NCBI RefSeq assembly: GCF_002863585.1
Contig: NZ_PGUY01000045.1
Span: forward strand, 1-64,000
Origin: Peribacillus deserti
GTDB taxonomy: Bacteria; Bacillota; Bacilli; Bacillales; DSM-1321
Length of the DNA stretch: 64,000 nucleotides
Direction: 5' to 3'
Positions 55,991 to 64,000 of this stretch are shown piece by piece. Below the pieces are notes generated by a model. The model was not told where the DNA came from. It worked only from the letters and a program-made list of their open reading frames with translations, and searched no databases. The translations under genes were made by a program, and so were the position numbers. Position 1 is the stretch's first letter. Every line of letters begins with the position of its first letter.

Positions 55991-56620
55991 CTATACCAGA
56001 AACGGATTTTCCCTGCTTTCTTCTCTGATCGTTGTCGAAGGTCCATGACCTGATAAAACGATTGTATTGTTAGGCAGAGTCAGAAGCTTTGTTTTTATGC
56101 TTTGTATCAGCTGTTTATGGTTACCGCCTGGAAGATCCGTTCTTCCGATGCTCCGGCTAAATAAGGCATCTCCAGAAAATACAGCGCCCAGCTCTTTAAA
56201 ATAATAGGATACACTCCCAGGTGAATGTCCCGGTGTTTCAATCAGTTCAAAGTCAAAGCCCTTAACCGACAGTGTTTGTTCTCCCTTCATGATATTTTCT
56301 GCCGGGTTTAGCTTGAGTGGACTGTTCGGTGTAAACAATTTTGATCCATTTAAACTTGGATCAATGAGCCAATCTGCTTCCTTCTCATGAATATATGCCT
56401 GAATTTTATATTCCTTCCTAATATCATCCAAAGCTCCGATATGATCCAGATGGGCATGGGTCAATAAGACCGCTTTTGGTGTCAGCTCTTTTTCAGTAAT
56501 AAACTGTATAAGCTTTTGGGATTCATCTCCCGGATCAAATATCAAACATTCTTTTTGTCTATTGACTAATATATAACAGTTTGCCTGAAAGCTTCCCAAA
56601 GGCAGCTGAAACCATTTCAT
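55991..56620 (-). CDS. yqgX: MBL-fold metallohydrolase YqgX
   Basis: A ~209-residue metallo-beta-lactamase-fold hydrolase of the glyoxalase II-like group. Metal ligands: LTHAHLDHIGA near residue 56, ETPGHSPGSVSYY near 135, SGDALFSRSIGRTD near 155, LSGHGPSTTI near 195. The ATG at 56620 (MKWFQLPLG) is nine bases after GGAGG; in-frame TTG and ATG codons just upstream overlap the ribosome site. Substrate not shown (a glutathione/bacillithiol thioester is plausible). Confidence 0.9.
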   Translation of the reverse strand: MKWFQLPLGSFQANCYILVNRQKECLIFDPGDESQKLIQFITEKELTPKAVLLTHAHLDHIGALDDIRKEYKIQAYIHEKEADWLIDPSLNGSKLFTPNSPLKLNPAENIMKGEQTLSVKGFDFELIETPGHSPGSVSYYFKELGAVFSGDALFSRSIGRTDLPGGNHKQLIQSIKTKLLTLPNNTIVLSGHGPSTTIREESRENPFLV

Positions 56621-56638
56621 TGTAATCATCCTCCGCAA

Positions 56639-56954
56639 TGTAACTGTTTATCTTTAACATTAAACATGCCAAAAACAAAATGCAAGAAATTGAAGCCGCA
56701 GTAAGTTATGGGTGTTAGCTTTTATTCCTAGCAAAAAAGCATAAGAATGAGGAAATGAGTATGCGTTCACCTGTATTCCAACATCAAGCAAACGCTTTCG
56801 AAAGTGTATGATTTAACCTCGACAAATATTTGAAAAACCATTAAAATAATATCGAATGCAATTTTCTCTACATATTTTTAGTAGAATTACCGTCAATTGG
56901 GACATTGACAGCTAGTTTAGATCTTCTCACATAAACAACAAGGGGGTTTAAAAG
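56639..56954. other. divergent intergenic region, yqgX / yqgW
   Basis: About 315 AT-rich bases without a gene or repeat I recognise; AAGGGGG at 56939-56945 is the yqgW ribosome site. Confidence 0.4.
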
Positions 56955-57128
56955 ATGGGTTTACCAATTATTTTTGCGCTAGTCACAATTCTGGCAGTAT
57001 TAGGTCTTTTTAGTTCTTTTAAAAACAAAAATTTAATGGGTATCATATTTGCTGGAGGTTCAGTTGCTGTCTTTGGATGGTTCACTGTCATGACTGTACT
57101 AAATCATGGCTACCCAGCTGGACATTAA
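56955..57128 (+). CDS. yqgW: DUF2759 membrane protein YqgW
   Basis: A 57-residue protein: GLPIIFALVTILAVLGLFSS, a basic turn (FKNKN), a second hydrophobic helix (MGIIFAGGSVAVFGWFTVMT) and a tail ending NHGYPAGH. It fits the small Bacillus family DUF2759. The ATG follows AAGGGGGTTTAAAAG and an intrinsic terminator follows. Function unknown. Confidence 0.88.
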   Translation: MGLPIIFALVTILAVLGLFSSFKNKNLMGIIFAGGSVAVFGWFTVMTVLNHGYPAGH

Positions 57129-57144
57129 TATGAGCACAGTAAAG

Positions 57145-57174
57145 AAAACCTCGAATCTATCGAGGTTTTTTTTA
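57145..57174 (+). terminator. intrinsic terminator of yqgW
   Basis: A perfect 10-bp stem AAAACCTCGA/TCGAGGTTTT (57145-57169) then TTTTATT. Confidence 0.9.
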
Positions 57175-57190
57175 TTCTTTCTAACTAGTA

Positions 57191-58285
57191 TCACAGCAGG
57201 TTAAAGATTTCTTTTGTTTCAAGATTAATTATTTTTTCTAATCTGTTTCCCATCAGACACCAATTACCCCCAGGAGAAAGCTGGATCGGCTCATTTGGGG
57301 AATCTTTTATGATGATTGTACGTTTCCCAGTTTTCCAATTATATTGGATCAGCTGGTAGGTTTCGTTCCCATCCCTTTTATAATTCGGAATGACCGCTGC
57401 GAATTTATGATTACTGCCATTATCAGTCTGCGGCAGAATCCAGCCTGACATGCTCTCTAAAAGGGGTACTTTGAAGGACCCTATTTCTCTTAAATCTTTA
57501 TCATAAAAAGTGTACTTTCCTTCACCGCTTGAATTGTTTTCGAGAGTTACAAGCCCATCTTCTTCCTGCTTGAACTCAATAACCCGGTTCTTTATCACTG
57601 TTTTACTTTGGCCCGAAATTTGTTTACTCATAAGAGGAGCTGATTTATCAGTTTTCTCCTGATCCCAGTCAAGATAAAGATATTCCTCATTCGAGTGCCA
57701 TTGAACAAAGGGCTGTGCTGAGTTAACATCCTCTACTGTCTGCTCCTTAGAATCTACAGCAAAACATCTAAAGCTCCAATCCTCAGCAAACGTTGTGACC
57801 AAAAACTGATCCTCGTTAAAGGGATTCCATGCAATATGAATTTCCGTCGATGGTAGAGCTATTGTATATAGCTCGCTGCCATCTGCTTTGATTACGTGTA
57901 ATTCGGCTTTTTTATTGGAAAGGGATGAGTGAATGACCAATCTTGATTGATCAGGACTTATGTAAACGGAAGAGATGACGGATGGACTTTTATACAGGAT
58001 ACTCTGTGACCCAGATTTTACATTCATTTTTTTTAAAAGGGATTGTGTACCCTGAAGGGTGCTGAAAACAATTTCTTCATCGTTAATCCAGCCTGCTATT
58101 TTGTCAATTTGTTCTTCGCCGGCATTGATTTTTTTGGGAATGGACGTATGATTACTCGAGGCATGGCCATGGGCCTTAGGAATTTTCACAGGTTCTTTTT
58201 GATCAGAAGAACTGAATTGACAGCCTGTAGCAATAAGACTTATACTGAGCGGCAGAATGCATACACTTTTCCATGAACCCTTCAA
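57191..58285 (-). CDS. yqgU: YqgU-like lipoprotein with beta-propeller-like repeats
   Basis: A 364-residue protein with a lipobox signal sequence (SLIATGC, Cys near residue 22), then a His/Ser-rich linker and a WD/TolB-like beta-propeller pattern (IAGWINDEEIVFSTLQG, SPDQSRLVIHSS, AWNPFNEDQFLVTTF, LSPGGNWCLMGN). It is probably anchored to the outer face of the membrane. The position matches yqgU of B. subtilis. The TTG start follows GGGGGTGAAAGGGAG. Function uncertain. Confidence 0.8.
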   Translation of the reverse strand: MKGSWKSVCILPLSISLIATGCQFSSSDQKEPVKIPKAHGHASSNHTSIPKKINAGEEQIDKIAGWINDEEIVFSTLQGTQSLLKKMNVKSGSQSILYKSPSVISSVYISPDQSRLVIHSSLSNKKAELHVIKADGSELYTIALPSTEIHIAWNPFNEDQFLVTTFAEDWSFRCFAVDSKEQTVEDVNSAQPFVQWHSNEEYLYLDWDQEKTDKSAPLMSKQISGQSKTVIKNRVIEFKQEEDGLVTLENNSSGEGKYTFYDKDLREIGSFKVPLLESMSGWILPQTDNGSNHKFAAVIPNYKRDGNETYQLIQYNWKTGKRTIIIKDSPNEPIQLSPGGNWCLMGNRLEKIINLETKEIFNLL

Positions 58286-58500
58286 CTCCCTTTCACCCCC
58301 GCATAATAACAGTAAAGCTCCTTACTTCATTATATAGGAAAACGCTCATATTCATCATGGATTTTTATAAAAAAAGCTCTGTAAGATTTCATGGTCAGGG
58401 CAGGGTACTATGTGGATTATAGCGAGGTCAAATTTTCTTAAGGAAGCGGGCCAGACTGCTCGCCGAAAGCAAATGCCCTTCGTTTTTGGCAGGAGAGTTA

Positions 58501-58527
58501 AAAAAAAGAATCGGCTTTCGCCGATTC
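58501..58527 (-). terminator. intrinsic terminator of the LTA synthase-like gene
   Basis: A stem GAATCGGC/GCCGATTC with loop tttc (58508-58527), followed on the minus strand by TTTTTTTAAC. The 200 bp between this and yqgU hold no gene. Confidence 0.85.
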
Positions 58528-58536
58528 ACCTTCCCT

Positions 58537-60405
58537 TTACTTCTTCACTGTGCTGCCTTTGTTTCCAAAGAAGCGCAGCAAATCTCCATATATTATTTTA
58601 TCAGAATATAGGAGCTCAAGGTCGGCTTTTTCCTCATAGGGTTTGCAGGCCTTTTGTTCCACCGGCTCGCCGGTCTTTTTTGAATAACAGGTACCCTTTG
58701 TGTATACATAATCCCTGGTCACAAAGTTGCCGCTGCGAAGTACAGCAAAATCCTTTTTATCTGGGCTTAACAAATCATTTCCAAATTCTAAGCCCTCTGT
58801 CTCTATCCCTAACAAATGGAGGATGGTGGGCTTTAAATCGACCTGCCCTGATACAGTGGAAATGGTTTTCCCCTTTTCTCCCGGCACATGGATGATGACT
58901 GGAACTTTTTGCAGCTTTACGGCTTCAAAAGGCGTGATCTTTATGCCTAAGTATTGTTCCATGGCCTCATTGTGGTTCTCTGATATCCCATAATGGTCGC
59001 CGTACAGAACAATCACTGTATCATCATAAACTCCTTCCTCTTTTAAACCCTGAATAAAATGCTTTAGCGCTTCATCGGTGTATCTCACGGTCGGGAAATA
59101 ACGGTTAAGTGTTTTGCTGCTAGAGTTAAACTCGTCAACAAGTTTATCTTCCCTATCTAAAACAAATGGAAAATGATTTGTCAGGGTAAGTAGTTTTGCA
59201 TAAAATGGACGAGGCATTTGATTGATATAGGTCAGAGATTGATTAAAAAAGTCCCGATCCTTCAATCCCCACCCGATGGAGTTTTCCGGTGTTACATGAT
59301 AGTCCATCAAATGATAATAGCGATTATAGCCCATCGATTTATACATAATGTCCCGATTCCAGAAGCTTTTATTATTTGCATGCATGGCTGCGGTATAATA
59401 CCCATTCCCGGCTAATATTCCCGGGGTAGCATGATATGTATTCTGCGGGTTTGTAAAAAATACCGCTCCCCTTCCAAGCGGATAAAGGGAGTTTTCGACG
59501 AGAAATTCTGCATCTGATGTTTTCCCCTGCCCAGTTTGATGATAAAGATTATCAAAGTAAAAGCTTTCTTTAATAAAGTCATTTAGAAAAGGGGTAATTT
59601 CTTTTCCATTTATCTTTTTATTAATCACAAATCCCTGTGTGGATTCCATAGAAATAACGATTAAGTTCTTGCCTTTTGCAGCACCGAATAATTTCCCGTC
59701 AGGCTCTGCTTTATTGGACCGGATATAATTTTCAATGCCAGTTAATTCACTTCCATCAGCCATGGCACGCTGGGCGGTTGATCTTGTCTGGAGGAAAGCG
59801 TCATATAAATGATAATTGTACGTTCCGATATTTTTGATCAGAATTTCCCGGTCAAAGGTTCTAGTCAGGAGCTGGGGCCGCTGTACTTCTGCAAGGCCTA
59901 TATTCAGAAAAAGGATACCCGCAGAGACAGTAAAGAACCATTTTCGATCATTCGATGAATAAATCTTCAGCCTGATAAATTCCGGCCTGAAACAGGCAAT
60001 CAAACAAAGTACAATGAAATCAAGAAAGTACAAGATATCTGCGAGGCTGACAAGTTCCGTTACACTGCTTCCAAGATCGGACATATTGCTCGCTTGAAAT
60101 AGGACCGGAAAGGTAATAAAGTCATTAAAAAACCGGTAAAAAACAATATTTGCATACAGGATCGCGGATAAAATAAAACTTAAGGCAAGAATAAAACGGA
60201 CTGCCGGCTTTCTCGTTAAAAAAGTCGAACTTCCAAAAACAAACAGCAAAAAAGCAAGAGGATTAATGAATAGGATAATTTCTTGAAGAACGTTATCCCC
60301 TGTAATCGCAAAGCTTGTTTTATAGACCATATATGTTTTCAGCCACAGCATTACGACCGCTGCCCCAACAAACGACATAGTTTTTTTACTGGTCTGGCTG
60401 CCCAT
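58537..60405 (-). CDS. yqgS: lipoteichoic acid synthase family protein (YqgS-like)
   Basis: A 622-residue LtaS-type enzyme. Five N-terminal membrane segments (residues ~10-165) are followed by an extracellular sulfatase-fold domain that transfers glycerol-phosphate from phosphatidylglycerol. Nucleophile Thr is in SMESTQGFVINKK near residue 262; metal and substrate ligands are in AAMHANNKSFWNRD and VLYGDHYGISENHNEAM. The ATG at 60405 follows GGAGGGAGGGAAGAA; nine upstream in-frame residues are unlikely. In B. subtilis YqgS is one of several LtaS paralogues, so it may not be the main synthase. Confidence 0.9.
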   Translation of the reverse strand: MGSQTSKKTMSFVGAAVVMLWLKTYMVYKTSFAITGDNVLQEIILFINPLAFLLFVFGSSTFLTRKPAVRFILALSFILSAILYANIVFYRFFNDFITFPVLFQASNMSDLGSSVTELVSLADILYFLDFIVLCLIACFRPEFIRLKIYSSNDRKWFFTVSAGILFLNIGLAEVQRPQLLTRTFDREILIKNIGTYNYHLYDAFLQTRSTAQRAMADGSELTGIENYIRSNKAEPDGKLFGAAKGKNLIVISMESTQGFVINKKINGKEITPFLNDFIKESFYFDNLYHQTGQGKTSDAEFLVENSLYPLGRGAVFFTNPQNTYHATPGILAGNGYYTAAMHANNKSFWNRDIMYKSMGYNRYYHLMDYHVTPENSIGWGLKDRDFFNQSLTYINQMPRPFYAKLLTLTNHFPFVLDREDKLVDEFNSSSKTLNRYFPTVRYTDEALKHFIQGLKEEGVYDDTVIVLYGDHYGISENHNEAMEQYLGIKITPFEAVKLQKVPVIIHVPGEKGKTISTVSGQVDLKPTILHLLGIETEGLEFGNDLLSPDKKDFAVLRSGNFVTRDYVYTKGTCYSKKTGEPVEQKACKPYEEKADLELLYSDKIIYGDLLRFFGNKGSTVKK

Positions 60406-60523
60406 TTCTTCCCTCCCTCCGCTGGTGCTCACTTTGATAACCTGAAAGCGAATACAGTTTACTATCCGAAATTATTTACCCAATTTATGGTATCCCTAAC
60501 CTGATACTATTTAGTCAAGTTCA

Positions 60524-60554
60524 AAAATAAAGAGCTTTCTATTGAAGAAAGCTC
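60524..60554 (-). terminator. intrinsic terminator of the yqgQ-glcK transcript
   Basis: A stem GAGCTTTCT/AGAAAGCTC (60532-60554) followed on the minus strand by TTTATTTTTGAAC. Confidence 0.75.
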
Positions 60555-60594
60555 CTTGTTATTCTATGCAGTTTATCATCATTTAAGGCAGGTA

Positions 60595-61554
60595 TCATTC
60601 ACCAAAAGCATTTTTTGCAAGCCAGGCAGCCCCAATCACGCCTGCATCATTACCTAGTGTGGCAATCGCCATATGTGTGGATTCACGCACTCTGGTAAAT
60701 GAGAATTCCTTGAAATATGATTGCACTGGATCGAGAAGTTCGCTGCCGGCTCTTGATACTCCTCCGCCGATCACGATGATTTCAGGATTAAGTACATTTG
60801 CAACGTTTGCAGCCGCAAGACCTAAATACAGTGCCAATTTATCACGGACTGCCGAAGCGATCTTATCTCCTTCTCTTGCCATGTCGAATATATCCTTTGA
60901 AGTAAACGAGCCGTTAAAATCTCGTAGTTTTGATGGTTCATCAGTCTCAAGGAGTGCTTCGTTTGCTAATCTTACGATACCAGTTGCAGAAGCAAGTGTT
61001 TCGAGGCATCCGGTTTTTCCGCAGTTGCATTTAGCTCCGCCCTCAGTAAGAATTGTAATATGGCCAATCTCCCCAGCTGCCCCGCTTATTCCAGTGACGA
61101 TCTGGCCGTTAGCAATGACACCGCCGCCAACTCCGGTTCCAAGGGTAATGCAGACAAGATCTTTCGCACCATTACCAGCACCCTTCCACATTTCCCCCAA
61201 TGCTGCCAGATTGGCATCGTTTTCAATGACAGCAGGAAGCGATGTCTCCACCTCAAGAAGCTGCTGCAGGGGATAATCTTTCCACCCAAGGTTTATTGCC
61301 TCATAGATGGCCCCTGTACTTGAATTAACAGGTCCAGGTGCTCCCATCCCAATTCCCAGAATTTTATTTTTGAGTTGTCCAAGCTCATCCAATTTAGCGT
61401 CAATTGTTTTAGCTATGTTAGTGGTAATGTTCTTGCCCTGATCACTAATATCAGTTGGTATCTCCCACTTATGAATGATTTCTCCATAATAACTGATAAA
61501 AGCCAATTTTGTAGTTGTACCTCCTAAATCTACTCCAACCAGCCATTTTTCCAT
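60595..61554 (-). CDS. glcK: ROK-family glucokinase
   Basis: A 319-residue sugar kinase that phosphorylates glucose with ATP. N-terminal phosphate motif [12 protein letters not shown], glucose-binding [11 protein letters not shown] near residue 112, ROK signature [13 protein letters not shown] near 160, and zinc motif [10 protein letters not shown] near 185. It follows yqgQ by 19 bp, as in B. subtilis, and gluP (yqgP) is also nearby. Confidence 0.96.
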   Translation of the reverse strand: MEKWLVGVDLGGTTTKLAFISYYGEIIHKWEIPTDISDQGKNITTNIAKTIDAKLDELGQLKNKILGIGMGAPGPVNSSTGAIYEAINLGWKDYPLQQLLEVETSLPAVIENDANLAALGEMWKGAGNGAKDLVCITLGTGVGGGVIANGQIVTGISGAAGEIGHITILTEGGAKCNCGKTGCLETLASATGIVRLANEALLETDEPSKLRDFNGSFTSKDIFDMAREGDKIASAVRDKLALYLGLAAANVANVLNPEIIVIGGGVSRAGSELLDPVQSYFKEFSFTRVRESTHMAIATLGNDAGVIGAAWLAKNAFGE

Positions 61555-61573
61555 TTGTCATCACCCTATTTTT

Positions 61574-61777
61574 TTATTTTCTTCTATCTTTTTCTATTTG
61601 AATTTCATGGCGTAAAATAAGGAGTGCTGCCTGAAATTCTTGTACCTCGATCAGCTGGGAACGGTATAGCTCACTCAGCTCCTCTGACATCAGCTCCAAG
61701 TCCGAAAGTCTGTCACCTATGTATATAATCGTTCCAAACCTTTTTAAAAATTGCTGAACATCATAAAAATTTTTCAT
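61574..61777 (-). CDS. yqgQ: YqgQ family protein (DUF910)
   Basis: A 67-residue helical protein (NFYDVQQFLKRFGTIIYIGD, RLSDLELMSEELSELYR). YqgQ is proposed to be a small nucleic-acid-binding-like protein, but its role is unknown. It is co-transcribed with glcK. Confidence 0.92.
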   Translation of the reverse strand: MKNFYDVQQFLKRFGTIIYIGDRLSDLELMSEELSELYRSQLIEVQEFQAALLILRHEIQIEKDRRK

Positions 61778-61955
61778 TTTATCCCTCTTGAAGCATATTT
61801 AGTATTCATTAAAAGTATAAAGGAAGCTTTTTTATCTCACAAGAGCAGCTTACTAATCTTTCACGTGAAACAAGCCAAAATATTGTATTACATTACCCTT
61901 CATACTTGTCCATTCCGATTCATATAGTAGAACATGCTGAAACAGGGAGGATATT

Positions 61956-62828
61956 ATGAAAAGATTTTTTGGGTATATGATCGGGCTGGTTTTCATGACT
62001 GCTTGTTTAACAGCCTATTTTATAAAAAGTGAAAGAAGTACAGAAACCATCATATTTTTCCCCATCAACAAAAGGGCCGTATTCCAGTCAGCGGATACCA
62101 TGCTGATTCCCCATAAAAAATCCGATAAGCGGCATGAACTGCAATGGAGATCCTATTCAGAAACTCACGAACCAGCTTATCTTAGGCAGGATGTATCGCT
62201 GCTGTATAAAAATGGCCGGCTTCAAGGGATTATGAAGGAATGGAAAGAAAATACACAAAAGCTGGATCAGTCGAGGTCTCTTTCCTTAAGCGAAAGTTCC
62301 CTTTATGAAGCCATTACCTTCCATTACGGTGAAATTCATACAGGAGATGACATTACAAGCACTCAGGCTATGAGCCAAAATCGAAAATATATTGTCCTAT
62401 CCAAGGTTTCGGGATTTGATTTTTTTGAAACTCCAATCACAGCAGAACAAAAAGAGTGGCAATTAACTCTCGACAATAATAAAAAGACGATTACCGGTTC
62501 AGGGTGGGATGAGGCACTGGAAAAGCTTGCAATCCCCCGCAGTAGATACAAAGAGCTTCCATTGACGGAGCTGGCCGTACAGCGTGCCAAATTCCTAACT
62601 GGTATCCCTGAGTCTGTTCAGGAAGAAATCATCGGAAAGCTGTGGGAAGGATTATATAAGAATTATGTGCTGGGAATCAAAAAAGAGAATGGTGCCATAA
62701 TGAGTCCGCTCGGAAGCACCATTCCCCTATTGCTGTTAAATCATAATAAACGCGAGCTGCTTGTCATATTTACAGCTGAAGACGGCACGCCTATACTCCT
62801 TCGCCAGTCTGTGAATTATAGTTTTTAA
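61956..62828 (+). CDS. membrane-anchored protein of unknown function
   Basis: A 290-residue protein that I do not recognise. One N-terminal hydrophobic segment (residues ~5-23, FFGYMIGLVFMTACLTAYF) could be an anchor or a weak lipoprotein signal (TAC). The rest is soluble and probably extracellular, with polar and aromatic residues, no cysteine clusters and no known catalytic motif. The ATG follows AGGGAGGATATT. Its 3' end overlaps the convergent gluP gene by 38 bp, with no terminator between. B. subtilis has no gene that I know of here. Confidence 0.7.
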   Translation: MKRFFGYMIGLVFMTACLTAYFIKSERSTETIIFFPINKRAVFQSADTMLIPHKKSDKRHELQWRSYSETHEPAYLRQDVSLLYKNGRLQGIMKEWKENTQKLDQSRSLSLSESSLYEAITFHYGEIHTGDDITSTQAMSQNRKYIVLSKVSGFDFFETPITAEQKEWQLTLDNNKKTITGSGWDEALEKLAIPRSRYKELPLTELAVQRAKFLTGIPESVQEEIIGKLWEGLYKNYVLGIKKENGAIMSPLGSTIPLLLLNHNKRELLVIFTAEDGTPILLRQSVNYSF

Positions 62829-64000
62829 TTTCTTTGAGTATTTTTCTGTACTCTTTTTGGTCTGGCTGTAAACTAACAGCTTTTTCAGCCATTCTTTCAG
62901 CATCATCTAATCTCTGTTGATTTAAATAGACCACTGCTAAATTTATATGGGCTTCGTGAAAATCCTGATCCTGCTCTACCGCTATTTTTAAGTGTTCTTC
63001 TGCAAGCTCTGTCTGGTTCCGCTTCAGTTCAACAAAGGCCATTAAGTAATAGCTTTTTGGAGCAGCCGAGTGATCGTCGGTATACTCCTTTAATATCTGG
63101 TACGCTTGGTCGTATTCTTCCTTTTTTAAATGCTCCTGTGCCAATGAAACAGTTACTTCCTCATCCGCTGATTCTGATGCTTCCCCGTATCCATATTGAA
63201 GCAGCAAAGTCACAAGGAGGATGGCAGCCGCAAGTGCTGCTCCTTGTTTAATAAGCTTTACTTTTCCAGGGATACTGACAATGGCCGAAGCCAGAAAACC
63301 TCCAATCAAACCGCCGATATGACCTGCATTATCCACTACTGGGACTGTAAAGCCTATTCCTAAATTGATTACCACCAGGAGAATGATATTAGTTCCCATA
63401 GTACGGAAAAACGTCTTTGGGTGAAGAAGTCCAAAATAAAGCAAAGCACCAAAACAGCCAAAAATGGCTCCGCTGGCACCGGCTGAAACAGATGTATTAA
63501 AAAGAAAGCTTGCAAGTGAACCAGCAAATCCTGCGAATAAATAAATAAAAAGAAACCTGGTACTTCCATAGATGCGTTCTGCTGTAGATCCGATATAATA
63601 AAGCGAAAGCGAATTTGTCAGCAAATGCAGCAGGCCGATGTGGAGGAAAATCGGAACAAAGAATCTCCACCACTCACCTTCAAGAATTAATGGATTGTAT
63701 TTTGCCCCATATTTGATTAAGGTTTGAGTATTTTGACTGCCTCCATTTAGTTCAAGCAGAAGAAATGCAGCGATTTGTAAAAACAAAAACACATACGTAA
63801 AAAAGGGACGGCCGGATTCAAGAAGTTTTTGTTCTTTTTTAATTTCCATTCCGGCAGATTGCATAACTGCCTGCTTTAGATATTGAATCTCACCTTCATC
63901 AACAGAACCAAAATCTGTCCTTAGAGGAATCTGTAATCCAAGGGCAGACTCCAGTAAGGGCAGTTTAACCCTTAGCGATCCCGTATCCAAAATAAAAGTA
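62791..64000 (-). CDS. gluP: rhomboid intramembrane serine protease GluP (YqgP), 5' end outside window
   Basis: The C-terminal ~403 residues of a rhomboid protease that cuts membrane proteins within the bilayer. Catalytic Ser is in SAGASGAIFG and catalytic His in VDNAGHIGGLIGG; the oxyanion Asn is in HLLTNSLSLYYIG. About seven membrane segments are followed by C-terminal tetratricopeptide repeats (EEYDQAYQILKEY, AEEHLKIAVEQD, DAERMAEKAVSLQ). The frame is open through position 64000; a start-like TTG at 63990 is internal. B. subtilis YqgP is about 507 residues, so roughly 100 residues lie outside. Confidence 0.93.
   Translation of the reverse strand, partial: TFILDTGSLRVKLPLLESALGLQIPLRTDFGSVDEGEIQYLKQAVMQSAGMEIKKEQKLLESGRPFFTYVFLFLQIAAFLLLELNGGSQNTQTLIKYGAKYNPLILEGEWWRFFVPIFLHIGLLHLLTNSLSLYYIGSTAERIYGSTRFLFIYLFAGFAGSLASFLFNTSVSAGASGAIFGCFGALLYFGLLHPKTFFRTMGTNIILLVVINLGIGFTVPVVDNAGHIGGLIGGFLASAIVSIPGKVKLIKQGAALAAAILLVTLLLQYGYGEASESADEEVTVSLAQEHLKKEEYDQAYQILKEYTDDHSAAPKSYYLMAFVELKRNQTELAEEHLKIAVEQDQDFHEAHINLAVVYLNQQRLDDAERMAEKAVSLQPDQKEYRKILKEIKNYNSQTGEGV

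Noticed and set aside
60659-61276. A 205-codon plus-strand frame opposite glcK
   Set aside because: Antisense shadow of a conserved ROK kinase gene.
1-64000. tRNA or rRNA genes
   Set aside because: No cloverleaf-like GTTCRA blocks with CCA ends or rRNA signatures were recognised anywhere in the window.

Overview
The window is a stretch of chromosome from an endospore-forming Bacillaceae bacterium. It carries spo0A, spoIVB, the complete spoIIIA operon and splB. Gene order is close to the Bacillus subtilis yqg-yqh-yqi region, read mostly on the minus strand here. Modest GC, strong AGGAGG-type ribosome sites, many TTG starts and the repeat families suggest a Cytobacillus/Mesobacillus-type genus rather than B. 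subtilis itself; that placement is inference.

Layout. 1-630: part of a mobile repeat element. 634-1989: an M23 peptidase with an endolysin-like tail and a DUF6241 protein. 2245-8044: spo0A, spoIVB, recN, argR/ahrC and a TlyA-type rRNA methyltransferase. 8048-14384: dxs, ispA, xseB, xseA, folD and nusB (isoprenoid, DNA-repair, folate and transcription functions). 15124-17412: yqhY, accC and accB (lipid precursor supply). 17734-23426: a chemoreceptor and a ~1370-residue secreted phosphodiester glycosidase/metallophosphatase, neither of which I know from this position in B. subtilis. 23802-25222: a 21-bp phased repeat and a tandem array of ~200-bp hairpin units. 25223-30400: spoIIIAA-AH. 31361-37229: efp, pepQ, aroQ, yqhQ, yqhP, a patatin and splB. 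37541-40096: B12-dependent ribonucleotide reductase. 40812-45600: rhodanese and the glycine-cleavage operon with its tandem glycine riboswitch. 45876-48330: yqhH-yqhG. 48828-53495: the comG operon followed by aroK and yqzE. 54561-64000: yqgY to the rhomboid protease gluP (cut by the window end).

The core genes are conventional. The unusual content is between them. (1) A modular, non-autonomous mobile-element family has ~25-bp terminal inverted repeats and perfect 8-bp target duplications (48353-48772 and 53523-54013, part of a third at 1-419, an older relative at 12819-12983). (2) A second, hairpin-forming cassette is nested inside those elements at different positions. It also forms a tandem array after spoIIIAH, and its outer stem covaries between copies. 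(3) Three separate intergenic regions (23802-23913, 30773-30944, 54304-54408) each repeat a different 5-8 bp word at close to 21 bp, two helical turns, with unrelated sequence between. (4) A three-stem candidate leader lies upstream of dxs. (5) spoIIIAD has no ATG/GTG/TTG start available and appears to begin at ATT. One mobile element sits 27 bp upstream of the comGA start codon, probably between the operon and its promoter.
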